From Myrica gale (Eukaryota; Streptophyta; Magnoliopsida; Fagales; Myricaceae): a DNA stretch of 64,000 nt. The translations under genes were made by a program, and so were the position numbers. The stretch is from NCBI GenBank assembly GCA_963930655.1, contig OZ005609.1, positions 18,921,001 to 18,985,000 on the forward strand, given 5' to 3'. The notes below the pieces were generated by a model. It was not told the origin of the DNA, searched no databases, and saw only the letters and a list, made by a program, of their open reading frames with translations. Shown here in pieces: positions 46,366 to 56,239 of the stretch (positions are counted from its first letter, which is position 1; each line of letters starts with the position of its first letter).

Positions 46366-46869
46366 CTGCAGACATTTGTACAAAGTACCGGAAATCAAAT
46401 CAAATCAAATCTCCTGAAATAAAATTAAGAACTTCTAAACGAGCTTCAATATATCCAACAAATGATTATTAAGGGATACAACAGTTCTAAGAGAGGGTGG
46501 TGTACTATTACATGCGTTTCCATCCCACAGAACTTTTTGGGTAACAGAAAAGAACTAAATTTAACAATTTCTCGTATTTTCCCTACTGATGTTTACTTAT
46601 AAGAACACCTCGGAATCATCTTCCAGCGAAGTTAACACTTATATTCTACCATATGGGAGGGTGATTGGCTTGAAAGAGGAAGGAATGCCACAGAGGGATT
46701 TCAGCAAAACAGTTAGCATGGATAAAGTTGAAAAACAAAACACTCTAACTGTAAACCTTGAAAGAACGGAAAATTATTCGAGCAAATCATGGAGGTCAAG
46801 ACTAAAAGCAGTGCAGTACAAGGAAAAGAATCTCACGTTGGTGGCATGTACAAACTAGTTATAATTCAC

Positions 46870-46905
46870 CTGACAAGCAACATGCCTCTCCAGACCCCAG
46901 CCCGC
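46870..46905 (-). pseudogene. Unidentified host micro-exon, captured
   Basis: A 12-codon segment AGWGLERHVACQ with an acceptor (ggttgcag) and a donor (gtgaat) on the minus strand. It is in phase with the terminal exon at 46365, with an intron of about 500 bp. Confidence 0.5.
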
Positions 46906-47198
46906 CTGCAACCAAAATCACAAACATCCAGAGTAATTTCGTGCATTTTCTTCAAGCATAAACTTCATATTAAAAATCTACACAGCAGAACCATAGAAAT
47001 GTCAAAAACTTATGCTAATCAACAACAAGCAAAAAAGGATGGAGCACTCTTCAAGTGTTTGTCTCCATAAATCAAAGTCTACTCGACAGCACCCACTACC
47101 ATAATTTAATTTTATCTAGGCCTTGTCCTGCCATAACAGCTTACAGATACAAAAGTGGCAGGGTAATCTACATTCGTCCTAGACCCTAAAATTACATA

Positions 47199-47676
47199 TT
47201 AACATGAGGACGAGGGTTTGGTTTTCTCTGCCAAACTAAAGGCGGCTAATCCCAACACTAGTTCCTCCCTCATCCTCTCCAACTCAGGATCCCTCTTGAG
47301 AATCTGGTTTTCCACCCTGAGCATATGGTTGTCCGCTCTAAGCCTTTGTAACTCATCATCCTTCATCTTCAACTCAAACAGTCGCCGCTGAATCTTGCGG
47401 TTCAATAGGGGGACATATTCGGCCGGATCCCGCTTCGGCGTCTCAAGATCTATCCACTCAAAAAAACCACAAGGCGTTGTCCCCTTATATAAGACAAATG
47501 GACAGATTGTGACATCATCAATTTGCATTTAAGAAAAGCGGACAACATGTTGAATATAAATCAGGATTCACCATGTAGTACTCACCGAATGGGGGGCGTC
47601 TAGCCCGCATGTAAAATACCGTCGACCAGGATTTTGCGCTGTCCACGAAGTCCTTTCTTGGACTGGGAGCTTGCAT
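47199..47676 (-). pseudogene. GRF zinc-finger-like coiled-coil ORF
   Basis: On the minus strand a short first exon (47676-47586, starts MQAPSPRKDFVDSAKSW) ends in a gtgagt donor. The second part reads CPFVLYKGTTPCGFFEWID, matching the C-terminal half of a GRF zinc finger (CGFFEWxD), then an ELKMKDDELQRLRADNHML coiled coil and stop at 47199. The intron acceptor is not clear. Such GRF/coiled-coil proteins occur in plant genomes and near transposons. The function is unknown. Confidence 0.55.
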
Positions 47677-47844
47677 CGACACTGTCGTGGTGCCATAGAG
47701 TGAAGTTGAGCTTGGAAAATATTTTATTTACCTTCAATACATCATCAATGATGTTTGAGAGCATTCTGCAGCAGTTTTACAACTCTATAATGAAGTAATA
47801 GCATCGCAAAACAACCTTTCACAACCTCCTCTTTACTTTAGAAT

Positions 47845-47935
47845 ACAAATGATTTCTTCGAGACATGTGCCAGGAAAACAAATGATTTCTTCGAGACATG
47901 TGCCAGGAAAACAAATGATTTCTTTGAGACAACAT
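47845..47935 (+). repeat. 33-bp tandem repeat, 2.7 units
   Basis: acaaatgatttcttcgagac followed by atgtgccaggaaa, repeated twice exactly and a third time partly. Confidence 0.95.
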
Positions 47936-48013
47936 ATAGATAATTCAAACCACATATGTCATATCATGTCCTGTATTTTTTAACTTATATTGATTTTGCC
48001 GCTTAACCTGCAG

Positions 48014-48115
48014 GTTTGCAATCTTGCTTGGAGTAAAAATGTGAATGAACTATTAAGCACTCATGGGTATTCCCAGAATCAGATTATGGTGTGGAAGTAT
48101 CCATCAATGGCAAAG
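48014..48115 (+). pseudogene. FZR: FIZZY-RELATED (FZR/CCS52) WD40 exon, captured
   Basis: After the acceptor acctgcag a 34-codon exon reads [20 protein letters not shown] and [14 protein letters not shown], then a GT donor. This is a WD40 repeat of the APC/C activator FZR/CDH1 family, where STHGYSQNQ is characteristic. There is no start codon, N-terminal C-box or remaining repeats, so it is a fragment. It shares orientation with the transposase. Confidence 0.9.
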
Positions 48116-48271
48116 GTATTAGTTTTTCAGTCATAAATTTTCCAACTTTTTTTATAATCTATTTGCAAATCTTGCTTTAAAGTAACATCACATCTAAAAA
48201 TCATAGACAATTAAAATTTTATTTTGTCATTAGATGTTTAATTAAGCATCTTTTGAATTGAACTTTGATAG

Positions 48272-48334
48272 ATTGCAACTCTAACTGGACATAGCATGCA
48301 AGTTCTTTACCTTGCAATGTCACCTGATGGTCAG
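48272..48334 (+). pseudogene. FZR: FIZZY-RELATED next WD40 exon, captured
   Basis: After the acceptor ttgatag a 21-codon exon reads IATLTGHSMQVLYLAMSPDG and a final Gln, then a GT donor. It continues the previous exon in phase across a 156-bp intron. In FZR proteins the usual text is LATLTGHxxRVLYLAxSPDGQ. Confidence 0.9.
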
Positions 48335-48734
48335 GTATTACACCGTATCCTTGAAAGCAGATCTCAATGGCATGTTACTAGCAGGTAGCAAAAACATTTA
48401 AATACACATTGAAATGAGGCCGAACATGATTGCCAATCACATTTAACTTCACATTTAAATTTATCGTTTCCTGTAAATGTTTTATGTGCTACTTACAAAT
48501 CACAAACAACAAGACCAAGAAACCACATACACATTAAATTCACCCCAAAACATCACCTTTCCATACAAATGCAGCAAATGGGACAATACAACTTTTGGTA
48601 AAATACAGTTTTTCCACCCTAAACCATGGAGTCATTTGCAAATTTCTTCCTTGAGCTATAAAATTGAGCAATCAACTCTCTAAATTATATGGATACTTAT
48701 TGATATCCCAACCTGTAAACAAAATTCCACTTTT

Positions 48735-48822
48735 CGTCATTTTGTAACCCTAATTTCCTCACACATATCATATGCCCAACATTTTTGTAACCCTAATTTC
48801 CTCACACATATCATATTACGAT
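48735..48822 (+). repeat. 42-bp tandem duplication
   Basis: ttgtaaccctaatttcctca with cacatatcatat occurs twice in succession. Confidence 0.9.
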
Positions 48823-48959
48823 TATAACGGATATGAGACAGTGAGAGACCCCCGATTATGACGGGATGAAGAGTAGAGGTCGGATGACTTACCGAAAATT
48901 AGCGGGAGAAGCCAATGAGAGACCCCCGATTATCAAGCTGGTGAACACGGGACTTCGTT

Positions 48960-49080
48960 TGAGGGGATTTCGATCTACTGGGAGAGAGCTCGAAGAGAGA
49001 GCCACGTGGGTTTGGGGATTTCGATCTACTAAGAGAGAGCTCGGAGCGAGAACCACGTGGGTTTGGAGATTTCGATTTTA
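48960..49080 (+). repeat. 57-bp tandem repeat in MULE subterminal region
   Basis: ggatttcgatctactgggag with agagctcg...ccacgtgggtttgg occurs twice and begins a third time, next to the right TIR. Confidence 0.85.
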
Positions 49081-49699
49081 AAATGGGAGGGAAGAGTAAG
49101 CGAGATTTGGGTTAAATGGGAAAGTTTCACCCAGTCTGAAGTGGACCGGCCGGGTCACACAGGAGAAAAGGAGGGGGTTTATTTCCCTTTAGAGGAAAAG
49201 GGAAGTGTTGGACCCCGCTCCATGTCAATGCCCAGCATTTCCCCTTATTTTTTTACGAGAAATGATACACCTCCCGAATTCTGTCCCGAATTCGGTCCCG
49301 AATGCCGACGTGGCAAATTTTTAAACGGCTCCCTCCCGGTTCATTCTCCCTCTCCCTCCTGGTTCATTCTCTCTTTCCCCTTCCTCCCTCCCGGTTCATT
49401 CTCCCTCGTTTGCGAAACTGAAAAATATTTTTTCACTTTTCTTGCCGCTAGACAAGCGTGGCTTCCCATCTAGAAGGCCTTCTTTAGTAAAGTCAACCAC
49501 TAGCAATTGTTAGCTGCTGCACAAATACTGCAGCAACTTTGAACTCTTGGATTGTTCTTTCGCCTTTTTTTCCCCAATTTTTCATGTAACTGAGTTTTAG
49601 TATGTTCACCAACTAAACCTCTTCTTTACAATTCGAGAACATTACCTTTTTCACAATAATGCAAAACTGTTTGACGAAGCTGATGTCAAATTCCATTAG

Positions 49700-49755
49700 G
49701 TGGCAGCACATGATAAAAACCAGAAGTACAAGGAAGGGAAGTTTGTTCATGAAAG
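49700..49755 (+). pseudogene. Yippee-like exon, captured
   Basis: After the acceptor ttccattag the exon reads VAAHDKNQKYKEGKFVHE and half of an Arg codon, followed by gtaag. AHDKNQKYKEGKFVLER is the conserved C-terminal block of plant Yippee-like zinc-binding proteins. The Cys-rich zinc-binding part upstream is missing, so no functional fold can form. Confidence 0.88.
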
Positions 49756-49835
49756 GTAAGAATTTCTAAATCTCTGCATCGATCAAATTCTGCATCTAAA
49801 AGAAAATCTGATATACCCATGCATCCATGTAACAG

Positions 49836-49914
49836 GTGGAGGATAGCTGAGGAGGTCACCGAGGAATCCAATCTGGACACTCGTCCCAGTTCAAGTGATG
49901 CCGAAAATCCTTAG
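49836..49914 (+). pseudogene. Yippee-like terminal exon, captured
   Basis: The acceptor gtaacag is followed by residues completing Arg, then WRIAEEVTEESNLDT and RPSSSDAENP and TAG. It joins the exon at 49755 in phase across an 80-bp intron. About 230 bp of 3' UTR-like sequence follows before the MITE. Confidence 0.88.
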
Positions 49915-50146
49915 AAATTGATGAATGCCAAGTACTCAACGCGCAAAAGATGGGAGGTACATAGCATTGAGCGAGTGTCAAGTGTCAACGGCAACATTAC
50001 AAGGCAGTGCAGGAGGATGGCGTTCCGATGTGGCCATTGTCCTTACTGTTTTCCATGGTTAACAGTGATTTTGAGAAATTCTTACGAGAAGTTAGAATTT
50101 CATCGAATTAAATAGTTCTGAAGTCATGAAAATGCTCTTCTAGTAT

Positions 50147-50355
50147 GGGGGCGTTTGTTTCCCAATTTTTCCAACCCCCAACATTTCCAAACAATCATAA
50201 AATAATACCTCTCTCCTCATTAAATTATAAAATAATATTATACTATTCAATTAAATCTTCTCTCTCCTCACTTTTCTATAAAATACTATACTTTTTCACA
50301 AACCCCAATCCCCAAAATTTCCAAAATCTCAATATTTCTACAAACAAACGCCCCC
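50147..50355. mobile_element. Tourist-like MITE, 209 bp
   Basis: TIRs GGGGGCGTTTGTTT / AAACAAACGCCCCC, flanked by tat and ata. The core resembles the MITEs at 4042 and 19110. It is inserted in the captured Yippee-like 3' region. Confidence 0.85.
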
Positions 50356-51060
50356 ATATGTTTGATAGTTAAGGTGAATGAATGATTATCTTCTTGACAA
50401 TGTGGCTTCAGCCTACAAAATTTGACCTTTTAGAATAGTCCTTCAGATCTCAGTAATTGGGAACTTTCCATTTAGTATACTTTTGGGCTATCCTCATGGT
50501 ACCACAAACCACCACCAACCCACTCCACCTCGAGCAAAGAAAGCAAAATCATACAACGGTAAAAGGAGAATACTATCAAGTTTCAGCTCTATGCTCCGAG
50601 TCCGAGCTTCCAACAGTTCCTTCAACCTCTAATGGTGAGGTGGTGAGCTTGCATCCTGTAGTTATTTTCTTCACTTCCTCACTCAAGTTAGCTTAAGGCA
50701 GCCGAACCCAATTATAAGGGCAGAAGAAAACAGAGAAGGAATTCAATCCTACTGCAAACCCCACATTTTAGCATCAACAAAATTTCGAATGTGGCAATCT
50801 AAATGCAGAATAATATTTGATGTTCTTTTAAGTTCAGCAATCTGATTTAGCAAGAAAATGGTTTTTCATAGACTATTTCTCTGTAAGATTTATTCCCTAG
50901 TAGACGAGTAAACGCACTCACGAAGCAGACGGCCTAAGTAATTCTCATTGCTTTTTCGCCCAGTAAGGGGAAATTCGGGATAGAAGAAAGCACCTTGGGA
51001 AAAGTCCGTAAAAGGGGATAGAAGAAAGCACCTTGAGAGCTTCAACGAAATGAGGAGACG
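50356..51060. other. Pack-MULE interior, unassigned
   Basis: Possible further captured sequence around 50470-50700 (open in more than one frame), but no domain is recognised. Confidence 0.35.
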
Positions 51061-51210
51061 CGCCTTCTAAAAGCAGGAGAAAGAGAGAATGAACCGGGAG
51101 GGGGAGGGAGAATGAACCGGAAGGGAGCCGTTTAAAAATTTGTCACGTCGGCATTCGGGAGGGAATTCGGGAGGGAATTCGGGAGGTGTATCGTTTCTCT
51201 TTTTTTTTAC

Positions 51211-51545
51211 CCCTCGGCCACAAAGGGAGAGGCACCTTGGGCTTGGACAGAGATTTTTCTTCTCAACGATAAGTCATAACAACTGAAAAAGTTAAAGTAC
51301 TCGTACATAAGTTTCACGCGAGTAGCAAGAGATTGGCCACTACGCTCCTATAATAACCCTTGAATCTCACACATTAAAGCCACCTGGAAAAGTTCCCGCT
51401 CGTCTTGTTTTCTTACAGATCCAACCCCCTTGCGCTCGAAGACAAATCGTCAAGACAATGCTTGTTTTCATAACTTGGGACAGCTTTTTTTTTTTCCTTC
51501 TACGCATGACTTTAGACAACTTAGAAATAAAAAATATGTAATTAT
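51211..51545. other. Intergenic
   Basis: Nothing recognised until the text near 51440 (cttgttttcataacttgg) that relates to the unit flank at 17335. Confidence 0.4.
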
Positions 51546-51549
51546 AAGA

Positions 51550-51910
51550 ACATATATATGTTTTACTAACTTTAATATCTAATAGTAATATGTTTCAATT
51601 TTTTTTTAAAAAAAAACGTACATATGTTTTATTAACTTTAATATCTAATAGTAATATGTTTGAATTTTTTTTTTCAAAATTGATTTTGAGATGGTGTCGG
51701 GCCCCAGATATTTTGACTGCACATATGTTTGAACATATATATGTTTTATTAACTTTAATATCTAATAGTAATATGTTTCAATTTTTTTTTTAAAAAAAAA
51801 CGTACATATGTTTTATTAACTTTAATATCTAATAGTAATATGTTTGAATTTTTTTTTTCAAAATTGATTTTGAGATGGTGTCGGGCCCCAGATATTTTGA
51901 CTGCACCCTT
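51550..51910 (+). repeat. Tandem duplication of about 185 bp
   Basis: acatatatatgttttactaa through ggtgtcgggccccagatatt occurs twice almost exactly (starts 51550 and 51735). Each copy holds an inner repeat of about 65 bp. The parent sequence is single-copy at 17410-17515. Confidence 0.92.
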
Positions 51911-51949
51911 TTCAAACTTAAAATCAAGCTGAAGCTACAACATAAACGT

Positions 51950-52321
51950 AGTTGCTTAAGTACAACAAGTTTTACGTGTTTAACTTTTCAGAGTCACGAA
52001 TAAGGGGCTTAGTCCTCGATTTATTAATGCTGCGTTCGTGTAATTGAACTGAAATTAGGCAGGGGCCGCGCGAACGCTGGCCCCCACTACCACAAATTAT
52101 GACGTAGGATCTCCCACTTTGGGAGACCTTAGGCTGGCACCCTTCCGCGAGTGCAATGGAAGTCACCAGCCTAGGCCATGAGCCCTGTTGATCGCCCATC
52201 GACCCCGCCCAGGTAAGTATCTTGTTCGGTCATGCTCGCTTATTATTTATACTCGAGCTGCCTTCCACTCTGACGTATATTTTGCCCATGTGGGATTAAA
52301 AGCTGCTTTCTGCTTAGTTTC
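51950..52321. repeat. Duplicated segment, partner of 23261-23615
   Basis: About 350 bp shared with unit B, interrupted at its right end by a LINE. No gene. Confidence 0.7.
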
Positions 52322-53235
52322 TTTTTTCTTTTTTTTTCTTTTTTTTTTTGAAACATCTATCTTTATATATTAAAAAAAAACATACAAACAAAAATTACAA
52401 ACTAGAAAAATAAAGAAAAGACCCATAAGAGACTTTAGACAAGTTGAGGGGTCAACAATAAAGTGGCTTTGAAAGAGGATACAAAATTCTCGGATGGGTC
52501 GGACTCGAAGCCCAAAGCGAGAGGACCCGAGGGTCCTAGAAAGCATGGGGAACCCGTGAAAGTAACAAACCAACCGCTGAAGGCCCTTCGACGGAGTCGA
52601 AGGACCGGCGCCCTTATAGAACTAACCATGCAGTCTCAACTGTAATTACAAACAGTGGAAAAACACATAAACAAACCGAAACAAGCCCTAAATAAAGGGG
52701 CTGACCCAAACGGGTAAAAACATAACCTAAAACAAACCCTAAACAGAGGGGTTGACCCAAACGGGAGAAAGCATAACATAGGCCACGGAAAGATCCGTGG
52801 AGACTCTGGCCAGTACGGCGGCGGGGGAGGACCAGTCAAACTTGTCGGAAGACTCTAGCCAACGTGTTCCACAATAACATGATGAAGACGGGTCAAACTT
52901 GTCAGAAGAGCGGAGAATTGCCAAAATATCTGGAAAAATAGCCGCCAGATGTACAGTGAAAATTTGACCGGCCGACTTGAGAATGGCCAAAATATCTTGA
53001 AAAATAGCCGCTAGGTGTACAATGACAATATGACCAGCCGACTGAGGCAAGACCGGACTAGCTGGCCGATATCTAGTCGGAACTGGTAGCGCGAAGACTC
53101 GTCGGAGGGAACAGGTGGCAGCTCAAAGCTGATCTGGCTGACGTTCTTGCCGATATCCAGTCGGAACTGTCAACACGAAGACGCGTCAGAGGGAACTGGT
53201 GGCAACACAAAGCTGATCTGTCTGACGTGCTGTTT
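52322..53235 (-). mobile_element. 5'-truncated LINE 3' end, 0.9 kb
   Basis: On the plus strand it begins with a T-rich tract followed by gaaacatctatctttatata, the reverse complement of a LINE tail. The flanking direct repeats are aaaagctgctttctgcttagtttc (52298-52321, given here in parts: AAAAGCTGCTTTC then TGCTTAGTTTC) and AAAGCTTTCTGCCTAGTTTC (53236-53255). The empty site is at 23600-23620. It contains internal tandem repeats but no reverse transcriptase. Confidence 0.8.
52690..52775. repeat. Direct repeat inside LINE 3' region, about 46 bp
   Basis: ggggctgacccaaacgggta and ggggttgacccaaacgggag with similar following text. Further direct repeats are at 52900-53045 (about 60 bp, ccaaaatatctggaaaaata) and 53058-53232 (about 93 bp, gccgatatctagtcggaact). 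Confidence 0.8.
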
Positions 53236-53255
53236 AAAGCTTTCTGCCTAGTTTC

Positions 53256-55280
53256 AGTTATATTAGTTGGAGATTAGGCTCTAATGTACGTATGTCAAGG
53301 TCAGGGGCAGCTTACTTTTAGTTTTAGTTTGAGCTTCGGCACATTCTTCCTACTTCCCAGTTCCACCAAGTACTGATACTTCGACAGACCATTTTGAAGA
53401 TGACGCAACATAAAGATTTTGACTGCAGGAGAGCCTAACCTATTCAGTTCATACCAAAAAAAAACCTAAATTAAAAACCTTTTCTTCTTGGCTAATATAT
53501 TTCTTTTACTGAACAAAAGTTTCAAAATTAGGATAAATATAACAATGCATCAGGTAAGTATCAATCTTAAACTTTGTACCCTCTGTCAAATTGAAAGGGA
53601 AATTGAATTCTTTTTAAGCTTGAAATGATTTAATTCTTTTTTTCTCTGCTTGTGTAAAATTTTTTTTTTCTTTTGGCATGTGTAAATTAGCCGAACGCAC
53701 ATTCTTTTACTCGAGTAACAACTGATTTAACGATTGTTCTTGTTTTTTTTAAAGTAGGATTCAAATGGACTAATAATTTTGTTTTTAAATACCCATAAGG
53801 TTGTAATGTTTAATTTTATTTTAGATATTAGAATTTGGATGAATGTTTATTATAGATTTTGAAAGGATGTTTATTTTACATTTTAATTATTGTTAATTTA
53901 TGATGTATAACTAAAAATTAGCCGGCTCAAAATGCCTTCCAAAAAAAGCCTACATATGGAAACTATAATTTCTAAATTCTGTTTCTAGTACCAAATTTTG
54001 TATTTCGTACCCACCTTTATTCTAAATATCAATATTAGACACTTTGTACCCTTCATGAAATTAAAGAAAAATTAAATTCTTTTTACACTTGAAATGACCT
54101 TAATATTCTTGATGACTTAATGTTAGAAATCTTATGTTTTATTCTTATTGTGTTCTTTTCACCGCCGGATTGTGTATAAATTAAGATTTTTTTTCACTTG
54201 GCACGTGTTTAAATTTGCCGAACCCACTTCTTTTATTTTTTTTCCCTACACCCCCTTTCTTATACTTGAGTAATAACATATTAAACAATTGATCACAAGG
54301 TCTCAAGTGTTAGAGATGATATCATAATCAATCTATAAGATTTTTTTATTCTCTTGGCCCATTGAGTTTCAAATAAGAAAGATTTCTTAAATAGTTTAAA
54401 TGTAAAAAATTATGAGAGAGAAAACAAAGCATAATATATATTTGTCAAATGTCATGAAGCTAACCATTCAAAAAAAAACTAGAGATAATATTGGTCCGTT
54501 TGCTTATTGTACTTGTTTTGCCCTCCACTTTTCAACGTTAGTGTGCCTATAGTTTCAAAGGACATCATTTCTTGGTTCCCTTTTTCAATCTCGATTTAAT
54601 TAATATTCTTCGTATTGTGTTTGAGGAAGGCATGATATCATAATAAATACGTAATATTTGCTTTGATATAATAATTATTACGATATCGGATATTCAATTT
54701 TAAATGTGAGATATCCCTGTTAAGATCCGTGAGATCAAATTTAAATATAAGAATATATATTCTTCTTATCTACTATCTATAAATAGAGACATTTAACTCT
54801 TCATTCTCTTCTCTCTTCAAATTATATCTTTCAATTACCGCTACATTTATCTTTATTTATCTTCTTCTTTATGTTATAATTACTTGTGCTCATTTTGGGT
54901 GTTAAAGATAAACGTCGAAACAAATTTAAAATTATAAAAGCAACGTCTATATACATGTGATTCATATTTTATTTATATATATTACGGTTCAGTTTTTTTT
55001 ATGATGTATACATCAAAAAGGGGCATTAATTTTGGGGGAAGAAACTACAAAGGCTTTTGAAAAGGATGGCCAGAAACTCAAATAGGGATGACGGGTAACA
55101 GCTTCTAAAAGCGTGAGATAATGTTAAAACTTATCTAAAAATAATTGATCAGAAACAGATATCTCAACAAGAGTGATAAATAATAACGTGGACCAACATT
55201 TATTCATTCAATGACATCATAAGTGACGGAAGAGCGACTACATCACATTTATTCATTCAATAACACCATAAGTGATCGAA
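53256..55280. repeat. DEFL unit 3' flank, copy C
   Basis: 53256-53740 matches 23616-24290. 53740-55280 matches 13540-15060 and 24610-26320. No gene. Confidence 0.7.
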
Positions 55281-55293
55281 GATCAACAACCAC

Positions 55294-56239
55294 TTAACAT
55301 TGGTAGGTACAATCACACTGACTTGGAATACCGGGTGGTGGGAAGACGGAGCACATTCCCACTCCATGGTATTCTTTTCGACACACTTCCCCGCAGCTTC
55401 CGTGACCACTCTCACAGTCCCAAGCTTTGTGACACTCCCGTGCTTCCACCATTGGCACCATTTTCTGATCACCTGTAAATCATTCCCAATAACAGCTTCT
55501 CATTACTTTGATCCAACGACACTGAAACTATAATTTCTATATAATAATATTGCATCATTTGTCTTCTACCGCATTAATGCAACGGTTGGGGCATTGCCCT
55601 CTATAGACTCGACCTATCAAATTCGAATCACATGAATACGAGATTGAAGTTCTTGCCTTCTCAAATAACGAATAGGGAAACTAATCTGCCGGACCTTATA
55701 CAATATCCTAAACAGTCAAGGTAGCTTCCGTTTAGGCAATATCAAGGCCAGGGAGACTACCTTGCGGGGCCTACGTACACCTAGACTGGCAGGGTAGCTT
55801 TCCCAATAGTTCAGGCAATATTGCATCATTCAATATTGCAAACCAAATAGATATCAATTGCTTAGAAAAAAAACAAATAGATATCAATTTTTCAATAGCG
55901 CAAAGAAATTCTTAATTCTTCTTCCAGATCTGAAAGAAAAATGTTTTCATTAGCCTCCAGTTTTCTCATTACTCTAATTGCTAATTCCAATTGTTTCATA
56001 GCAAAATGTTTCTGATTTGGTAGGTCATGAACATGGTTTACTGATTTCACATAACGCGGGGAAAGTCGATAAAGCATGAAGAGTAGAGGACGAAATGAAT
56101 CAGACAGAAAAGGATTTATAAACCACATTTAACCCATCGCATCAAAAGGGGGCAAAATGCGACGGAAAGTCTGAAAATATTTACCGCAACTAATCAGTAG
56201 GACGACCAGAACGAAGAACAAGGTAGAGGCTTTTCCCAT
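55294..56239 (-). CDS. Defensin-like (DEFL/LCR) secreted peptide, copy C, intact
   Basis: Exon 1 is 56239-56185 (signal peptide MGKASTLFFVLVVLLISC, donor GTAAAT). The intron is 712 bp with the SINE but no MITE. Exon 2 is 55472-55294 (acceptor tacag, stop TAA). The spliced product is 77 residues with eight Cys in the same spacing as copy A. Copies C and A differ only at residue 2 (Gly/Lys) and one loop residue (Ser/Asn). A TATA box is at about 56294-56304. It is predicted to be secreted and to fold as a CS-alpha-beta peptide. The target or role is unknown. Start, splice sites and stop are all canonical, which makes this the best-supported gene in the window. Confidence 0.88.
55561..55815 (+). 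mobile_element. SINE in DEFL intron C
   Basis: Same insertion as in copies A, B and D, flanked by taatattgcatcattt and caatattgcatcatt. Confidence 0.78.
55892..56128 (-). other. Conserved ORF-like stretch in DEFL intron C
   Basis: 78 codons, the longest version of the intronic ORF, with HVHDLPNQKHFAMKQLELAI and a Glu-rich end before the stop. See copy A at 15905. Family unknown. Confidence 0.4.

Larger units (their letters stand above)
42233..49243 (+). mobile_element. Gene-carrying MULE with FAR1-type transposase, 7.0 kb
   Basis: The terminal inverted repeats begin GGGAAATGCTAGGC at the left and GGGAAATGCTGGGC (inverted) at the right and extend about 180 bp, including gtccacttcagaccgggtga against its inverted copy at 49130. 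The 9-bp flanks are CTTCTTTTT and CTTATTTTT, one difference. It carries a plus-strand transposase gene, minus-strand exons of an unknown gene, a minus-strand GRF-like ORF and plus-strand FIZZY-RELATED exons. It is the only MULE here with a recognisable catalytic domain. Confidence 0.9.
49257..51199 (+). mobile_element. Gene-capturing MULE, 1.9 kb (Yippee-like)
   Basis: It starts GAGAAATGATACACCTCCCG and ends with the inverted copy (gaggtgtatcgtttctc). TIRs of about 150 bp contain ggttcattctccctc and gacgtggcaaatttttaaac, inverted at 51085-51150. The 9-mer TTTTTTTAC flanks both sides, with two extra T on the right. It begins only 13 bp after the end of the 7-kb MULE. It carries the last two exons and presumed 3' UTR of a Yippee-like gene, and was later hit by a MITE. 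Confidence 0.85.

Noticed and set aside
52739-53050. 103-codon minus-strand ORF with internal repeats
   Set aside because: The repetition (SAGxIxxVHLAAIF twice) follows tandem repeats in the LINE 3' region; there is no catalytic domain.
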